From contig CAMKSQ010000007.1 in the NCBI GenBank assembly GCA_946415475.1, positions 20,246-84,245 of the forward strand: a DNA stretch of 64,000 nt, in the 5' to 3' direction. This document shows, piece by piece, positions 59,760-64,000 of this stretch; positions within the stretch are counted from its first letter, which is position 1; every line of letters starts with the position of its first letter. The notes below the pieces were generated by a model. That model did no database searches. It saw only the letters and a list, made by a program, of their open reading frames with translations, and was not told where the DNA came from. The stretch comes from an uncultured Bacteroidales bacterium. Its GTDB lineage: Bacteria > Bacteroidota > Bacteroidia > Bacteroidales > UBA932. Made by a program: the position numbers and the translations under genes.

Positions 59760-62154
59760 AAACCGGCCAGATGAGCAGGCCGAGGCGGTAGGCCGCGAAG
59801 GCGCAAAGCCAGGCGACAAGAATGGTATAGCAAGCTAGGAGAATGGCCCAGCGCCATTTTCCTAGTTCGTTTTTAGTGGCAACAAAGGTGGCGATGCAGG
59901 GGAAGTACAGCAGCACAAACACCATGAACGCCAGGGCCGCCGCAGTGGGCACGGAGGCCTTCAGGGCCGCTTGCAGGGCGGTGTCGTCCTCCTCGCCCAC
60001 GCCTTCATAGGCCTCGCCATCCTGGGCGTACATTACGCCCATGGTGCTGATAACCAGCTCCTTGGCGCCAACGCCGGCGAGCAGGCCCACGTCCATCTTC
60101 CAGTTAAAGCCCAGTGGCTCATTAACGGGCTCAATGGCTTTGCCCAGCATGCCAATGTAGGAGTGCTCCTGCTGGTACGCCGTGGTGGCTTCCGTATGCC
60201 GCGGGAAGTACCCCAGGAACCAGATGACCACGGAGAAAATGAGGATGGTGGTGGCCATCTTTTCCAGATACTGCTTGCCCTTTTCCCAGGTATGGCGCCA
60301 GATGGCCTTGCCGGTGGGGATGCGGTAGGGCGGGAGCTCCATCACGAACGGGAGGTCATCGTCCTTGACGAATTTGCTGAGGACCAGGGCGCTCAGGATG
60401 GCCAGCACAATGCCCAGCAGGTAGATACCCAGCAGGGCCGTGGCGGGATGATGCGGGAAAAAGGCCCCCGCAAAGAGCACAAAGATGGGCAGCCGTCCGG
60501 CGCAGGACATGAACGGGATAACGGCGATGGTGACCAGGCGGCTCTTGCGGCTCTCGATGCTGCGCGTAGCCATGATGGCCGGCACATTGCAGCCAAAGCC
60601 CATCACCATGGGGATAAAGCTTTTTCCGTGCAGGCCAATCTTATGCATCAGTTTATCCACGATGAACGCCGCGCGGGCCATGTAGCCGCTGTCTTCCATG
60701 ATGGAAATGAAGAAGTACAGGATCATGATGTTGGGCAGGAACACCAGCACGCTTCCCACGCCGGCAATGACTCCGTCCACCATGAGGTCCCGGAACCAGC
60801 CGCCGGGCAGCAGGCTTCCCACCCATTCGCCCAGCCACGCCACGCCGGCGTCGATCCAGTCCATCGGGTACTGCCCCACGGTGAAGGTGGCCCAGAAAAC
60901 AAACCACAGCAGCACCAGGAAAATGGGGAAAGCCGCCCATTGGTTGGTAACGATGGCGTCGATACGGTCCGTAATGGTGCGCCGCGGGCGCTCTGCCTGG
61001 TATCGCTCGTAGGTCTCCGCCAGGGCACCCTGAATAAAGGCGTATTTTGCGTCGACAATGGCGCTTTCCGCATTGGTGTCCAGCAACTCCTTGATGCGGG
61101 CCTCTTCTTCCTCGCGTACCTGTTGCAGGGCCTTGAGCTCCGGAATATCGGCAAGAATCTTTTCCACGTCCTTGTCCGTTTCCAGGTATTTGATGGCGAG
61201 ATAGCGGGTCGAATATTGCGAGCGGAGGTCGTGGTTCCCGTACAGAATCATCTGCAGGCGGCGGATGCTCTTTTCCAGCTCCGCGCCGTGATTGATGTGA
61301 ATGTGGCGGGCCAGCTTGGGGTCCGACTGTTCGTAAATCTTGATGACAGTGTCCAGCAGCTCCGGGATGCCTTGTCCGTCGCGGCTCACGGTGGGGCAGA
61401 CGGGCAGGCCCAACAGCCGGCCTAACTGCTTGATATCCAGTTTATCGCCTTTGTGCTTAAGCTCATCGTACATGTTCAGGGCCATGACCGTTCGCAGGTT
61501 CATGTCGATAAGTTGGGTGGTCAGGTACAGGTTGCGCTCGATATTGGAAGCATCGACCACGTTGACAACCACATCCGGCATGGCTTCCAGGAGATTTTTG
61601 CGCACGTAGAGTTCCTCCGGGGAGTAGGCGCTCAGCGAATAGGTGCCCGGAAGGTCCACCAGGGTGATGTCGTACCCCTTATATTGGAAATGGCCTTCCT
61701 TGGCGTCCACGGTGACGCCGGAGTAGTTGCCCACGTGTTCGTGGCTGCCGGAGGCGATGTTGAACAGGGACGTTTTGCCGCAGTTGGGGTTGCCCACCAG
61801 CGCAACGCGGATGTTGTGGTGCCGCTCCTCCGCCACGTGGGCCAGGGCTCGGTTCAGGCGCTCATCGTCTTCCAGATCCCCCGGAAGGGCCTGAAGATGC
61901 TCATCGGTCCGGAGAGCCTCCCGGGCTTCTTCTTCCGTCACCACTTCAATCTGCCGGGCTTCCTCCCGCCGGAGGGAAACTTTATAGCCGATAATTTCGT
62001 ATTCAATAGGGTCCTTGAGGGGGGCGTTCAATACTACCCGGACTTCCTTCCCCTGGATGAAGCCCATCTCTATCAGGCGTTTACGGAAACTCCCGTGACC
62101 GTTCACACGAACAATCACGGCGTGTCCGCCTGTCTGCAAATCTGAAAGTCTCAT
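59758..62154 (-). CDS. feoB: Ferrous iron transporter FeoA-FeoB fusion
   Basis: 798 residues from ATG 62154. Residues 1-~75 are FeoA (SH3-like, MRLSDLQTGGHAVIVRVNG). FeoB follows: G1 loop GNPNCGKTSLFN (121-132), GTVDAKEG-type switch (SGVTVDAKEGHFQY), VDLPGTYSLSAYSPEE (G3), and GATE-type membrane helices with GFGCNVPAIMATRSI and FMSCAGRLPIFVLF. It takes up Fe2+ in anaerobic conditions with GTP-coupled control. A palindromic operator-like site and a promoter box lie upstream. The stop coincides with the end of the RAYT repeats. Confidence 0.95.
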   Translation of the reverse strand: MRLSDLQTGGHAVIVRVNGHGSFRKRLIEMGFIQGKEVRVVLNAPLKDPIEYEIIGYKVSLRREEARQIEVVTEEEAREALRTDEHLQALPGDLEDDERLNRALAHVAEERHHNIRVALVGNPNCGKTSLFNIASGSHEHVGNYSGVTVDAKEGHFQYKGYDITLVDLPGTYSLSAYSPEELYVRKNLLEAMPDVVVNVVDASNIERNLYLTTQLIDMNLRTVMALNMYDELKHKGDKLDIKQLGRLLGLPVCPTVSRDGQGIPELLDTVIKIYEQSDPKLARHIHINHGAELEKSIRRLQMILYGNHDLRSQYSTRYLAIKYLETDKDVEKILADIPELKALQQVREEEEARIKELLDTNAESAIVDAKYAFIQGALAETYERYQAERPRRTITDRIDAIVTNQWAAFPIFLVLLWFVFWATFTVGQYPMDWIDAGVAWLGEWVGSLLPGGWFRDLMVDGVIAGVGSVLVFLPNIMILYFFISIMEDSGYMARAAFIVDKLMHKIGLHGKSFIPMVMGFGCNVPAIMATRSIESRKSRLVTIAVIPFMSCAGRLPIFVLFAGAFFPHHPATALLGIYLLGIVLAILSALVLSKFVKDDDLPFVMELPPYRIPTGKAIWRHTWEKGKQYLEKMATTILIFSVVIWFLGYFPRHTEATTAYQQEHSYIGMLGKAIEPVNEPLGFNWKMDVGLLAGVGAKELVISTMGVMYAQDGEAYEGVGEEDDTALQAALKASVPTAAALAFMVFVLLYFPCIATFVATKNELGKWRWAILLACYTILVAWLCAFAAYRLGLLIWPV

Positions 62155-62180
62155 GGTTTTTCCTGCGTTTGCGTTGGGCG

Positions 62181-62188
62181 CAAAGTTA
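62181..62188 (-). promoter_or_regulatory. Promoter -7 box for feoAB
   Basis: CAAAGTTA on the plus strand reads TAACTTTG on the minus strand; the predicted start is near 62174, 20 nt before the ATG. Confidence 0.6.
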
Positions 62189-62210
62189 CGGCACTTTTGG
62201 CTCCGTGTCA

Positions 62211-62228
62211 ATCCCTATTAATAGGGAT
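62211..62228. promoter_or_regulatory. 18-bp perfect palindrome between feoAB and an OMP gene, possible metal-regulator operator
   Basis: ATCCCTATTAATAGGGAT is a perfect inverted repeat. It lies about 37-54 bp upstream of the predicted feoAB start point, next to the -33 region, and 50 bp before the divergent promoter at 62278. It differs from the E. coli Fur consensus; a DtxR- or Fur-type regulator is inferred. Confidence 0.5.
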
Positions 62229-62277
62229 ATTGACCGAATTTGTCGGCGGAAAGTCGTAAGTTTTAAAGAAAAAGCGC

Positions 62278-62285
62278 TACATTTG
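62278..62285 (+). promoter_or_regulatory. Promoter -7 box for the outer-membrane barrel gene pair
   Basis: TACATTTG matches TAnnTTTG, 28 bp before the ATG at 62313. Confidence 0.55.
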
Positions 62286-62312
62286 TGAACTTAAACTGTA
62301 AATGATTTTAAA

Positions 62313-62936
62313 ATGAAAAAGGTATTAATTCTTGTCGCCGCCCTGTTTGTGGGCCTTCAGGCCAACGCGCAGTTGCAGGCCGATGGTGGTTATCAGCATT
62401 TCTTTGAGCAAAGTCAGGTTCAAGTGGGAAACAACAAAAACATCAGCAACGGTGGCTGGGACGGCTTTTATGTGGGCGCCCGTTACAATATTCACCTTCC
62501 CTGGGTGTCGGGACTTTCCGTTTTGCCGGGCGTTAACTTCTCCTTCATGTTCAGCAAGCCCGAGAATGTGAACAATGGCAGCTTCCGCGAAATCGCGCTC
62601 AACATCCCCGTGGATGTCGCTTACACCTACCAGGTGAGTTCTTCTATCCAACTCAGGGGCTTTACCGGTCCGGCTTTCCAGATTGGCCTTCTCAATCATG
62701 CCGTAGTACATGGTGGAAACAGCACGCTCAGCTATAATTTGTATGCCAGCAGCGACTACATGGCTGCCGCCCGCACCCGCCTCAATGTCGGCTGGGGTTT
62801 CGGCGCAGGTGTTATTGTGTCGGACAAGTTTACCGCCCATGTGCGCTATGAGCTGGGTATGGTGAACCTTACCACCGCCCAGTATTCCAAATTGTTCCGC
62901 AACACCCTGCAAGTAGGGGTCGGCTATATTTTCTAA
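62313..62936 (+). CDS. Outer-membrane beta-barrel protein
   Basis: 207 residues. Signal peptide MKKVLILVAALFVGLQANAQ, then alternating strands (WDGFYVGARYNIHLP, REIALNIPVDVAYTYQV) and the C-terminal LQVGVGYIF ending in Phe, as required for barrel insertion. PF13568-like small porin-type barrel with no known ligand. It is the first gene of a pair and is read divergently from feoAB past the palindrome at 62211; a role in metal response is possible by position only. Confidence 0.8.
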   Translation: MKKVLILVAALFVGLQANAQLQADGGYQHFFEQSQVQVGNNKNISNGGWDGFYVGARYNIHLPWVSGLSVLPGVNFSFMFSKPENVNNGSFREIALNIPVDVAYTYQVSSSIQLRGFTGPAFQIGLLNHAVVHGGNSTLSYNLYASSDYMAAARTRLNVGWGFGAGVIVSDKFTAHVRYELGMVNLTTAQYSKLFRNTLQVGVGYIF

Positions 62937-62955
62937 TATAATAAGGACTTAACCC

Positions 62956-63681
62956 ATGAAAAAAATTTATGCACTTGTTCTTGCCGCAGCCCTTCTGCTG
63001 CTGGGAACACAAGCCAATGCTCAGTTCCATATTGGCGTGGGCTATCTGAACTCCACGGAAATCACCCACTACAACAATGGTGACAAGCCCTTCAGCGAGA
63101 TGATGCACGGCTTCTACCTGGGTGGCACGTTCAACATCAAGGTGGCCGGTAATTTTGGTATCGCTCCCGGTTTCTATATCGACGCCCTGTTCCAGGAGGA
63201 ACTCTATCGTGAGCAGCCCAAGTACTATCAGAGCCGTTTTGGCGGGTTCAATTTCGAAAGTGGTATTTACCGTGAGCTGGCCCTGAACGTTCCGGTAAAC
63301 CTCACCTATGACTTTGAGATCAACGACAACGTGTCCATCTTTGTCTATGGTGGCGTGAACCTCCAGTTTACTCCGCTGGCCCGCACCACGTATCGGCAAG
63401 GCACGGCCGCTCCGGGTGGCGTTGTCATTACCCCCAGAGGTCCGCGCACCATCTTCGTCGTCAACGGAGAAACCTACAAGTATGATCACCTGTGGGGCGA
63501 GGGACCGGATATGCGTCCGTTCAACGTGTACGCCGGTGGCGGCGTTGGCGTTATGCTGGGAGACATCCGCATCATGGCCGGGTATGACCACAGCCTGCTC
63601 AACGTTTCCCGCATCGACGGAGAGCGTACCGGTCGTTCCCAGTTCAAGATTGGTGTCAACTTTGTGTTTGGCAACGACTAA
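62956..63681 (+). CDS. Outer-membrane beta-barrel protein
   Basis: 241 residues. Signal peptide KIYALVLAAALLLLGTQANA, barrel strands (GGTFNIKVAGNFGIAPGFYI, RELALNVPVNLTYDFEI, FNVYAGGGVGVMLGD) and the end FKIGVNFVFGND. It is a paralogue of the gene 19 bp upstream and probably cotranscribed. Its stop overlaps the queH stop from the other strand. Confidence 0.8.
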   Translation: MKKIYALVLAAALLLLGTQANAQFHIGVGYLNSTEITHYNNGDKPFSEMMHGFYLGGTFNIKVAGNFGIAPGFYIDALFQEELYREQPKYYQSRFGGFNFESGIYRELALNVPVNLTYDFEINDNVSIFVYGGVNLQFTPLARTTYRQGTAAPGGVVITPRGPRTIFVVNGETYKYDHLWGEGPDMRPFNVYAGGGVGVMLGDIRIMAGYDHSLLNVSRIDGERTGRSQFKIGVNFVFGND

Positions 63682-64000
63682 TGTCTGGAGAACTCGCAAC
63701 CGCAGAATAGCTGGTTGTAGAAGTTTTCTTCTTTAATAATTTGATTCCGGCGTTCCTGGAGCCCGCCCTTACGCCAGTTTTGGGCCCACCAGGTGACGCC
63801 GGAAACTTGTTCACAGGCCCATCGACCCGCCTCATCCACCTGCTGGAGGTCTTTCCAGCGGGAACTGGCGAGGGTGGTGGTGAGGACCGTGAATCCGTTT
63901 TCAGCGGCATACCGTGCCGCCCGTAACAAACGCTGCTTGAAGCACTCCAGGCAGCGTTTTCCGCGTTCCGGCTCCGCCTCCAGGCCCTGGGCGCACTGGC
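63678..64000 (-). CDS. queH: Epoxyqueuosine reductase QueH (5' partial)
   Basis: The 107 C-terminal residues are in the window. GLEAEPERGKRCLECFKQRL, TTTLASSRWKDLQQVDEAG and the Cys-rich end NQLFCGCEFS are the QueH pattern, whose Cys residues bind the Fe-S cluster and metal. It reduces epoxyqueuosine to queuosine in tRNA anticodon position 34. The start lies beyond position 64000. It converges with the barrel gene with a 4-bp overlap. Confidence 0.9.
   Translation of the reverse strand, partial: QCAQGLEAEPERGKRCLECFKQRLLRAARYAAENGFTVLTTTLASSRWKDLQQVDEAGRWACEQVSGVTWWAQNWRKGGLQERRNQIIKEENFYNQLFCGCEFSRH

Overview
The window comes from a GC-rich member of the order Bacteroidales. Evidence: a SusC/SusD pair, type V (Mfa/Fim-like) fimbrial loci, a FeoA-FeoB fusion, lipoprotein signals followed by charged residues, and repeated use of the Bacteroidetes promoter box TAnnTTTG. 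Base composition and gene style suggest an uncultured gut or rumen lineage (Rikenellaceae-like or UBA932-like), but that is inference; no rRNA is present.

Layout. 1-4806: tail of fimbrial locus 1 (OmpA-domain protein, Mfa2-like lipoprotein, three fimbrillins, the last with a BIG2 domain). 4807-5316: candidate structured RNA, terminator, coding remnant and tRNA-Leu(CAA). 5400-10862: esterase followed by shikimate genes aroB, an aroD-aroA fusion and aroC. 10898-14479: sufB, a PnuC-like transporter, sufC and a short sufD. 14469-28788: a beta-glucan utilisation locus (DUF6377 regulator, GH3, SusC, SusD, four-module glycan-binding protein, GH16, CotH-like protein). 28785-29210: tsaE. 29223-42014 (minus strand): complete fimbrial locus 2 (DUF3575, DUF5119, four fimbrillins, two large tip-type proteins), with a divergent membrane AraC-type regulator at 42351. 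43444-51945: yifB and a lipoprotein, ispE, a TPR protein with an EnvC-like protein, and an ECF sigma factor with a membrane-anchored beta-barrel protein. 51948-54760: anaerobic ribonucleotide reductase nrdD/nrdG. 54993-58187: phosphopantetheinyl transferase, malate dehydrogenase, serine dehydratase. 58197-59759: a RAYT-type HUH transposase gene flanked by 51-bp tandem repeats. 59758-64000: feoAB, two small outer-membrane barrels and a partial queH.

The most unusual theme is repeat DNA built into conserved enzymes. The 51-bp repeat flanking the RAYT gene also occurs as three exact-period units inside aroB, adding about 45 residues in frame. A second repeat family (core AGCGAAGCGA) supplies the AroA C-terminus, an internal SufD segment and the base preceding the pnuC start. 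Separately, chorismate synthase carries a 69-residue His/Cys/Glu-rich insertion built from a 36-bp repeat. Together these suggest a RAYT/REP-like system whose unit length is a multiple of three, so that insertions can be read through as protein.
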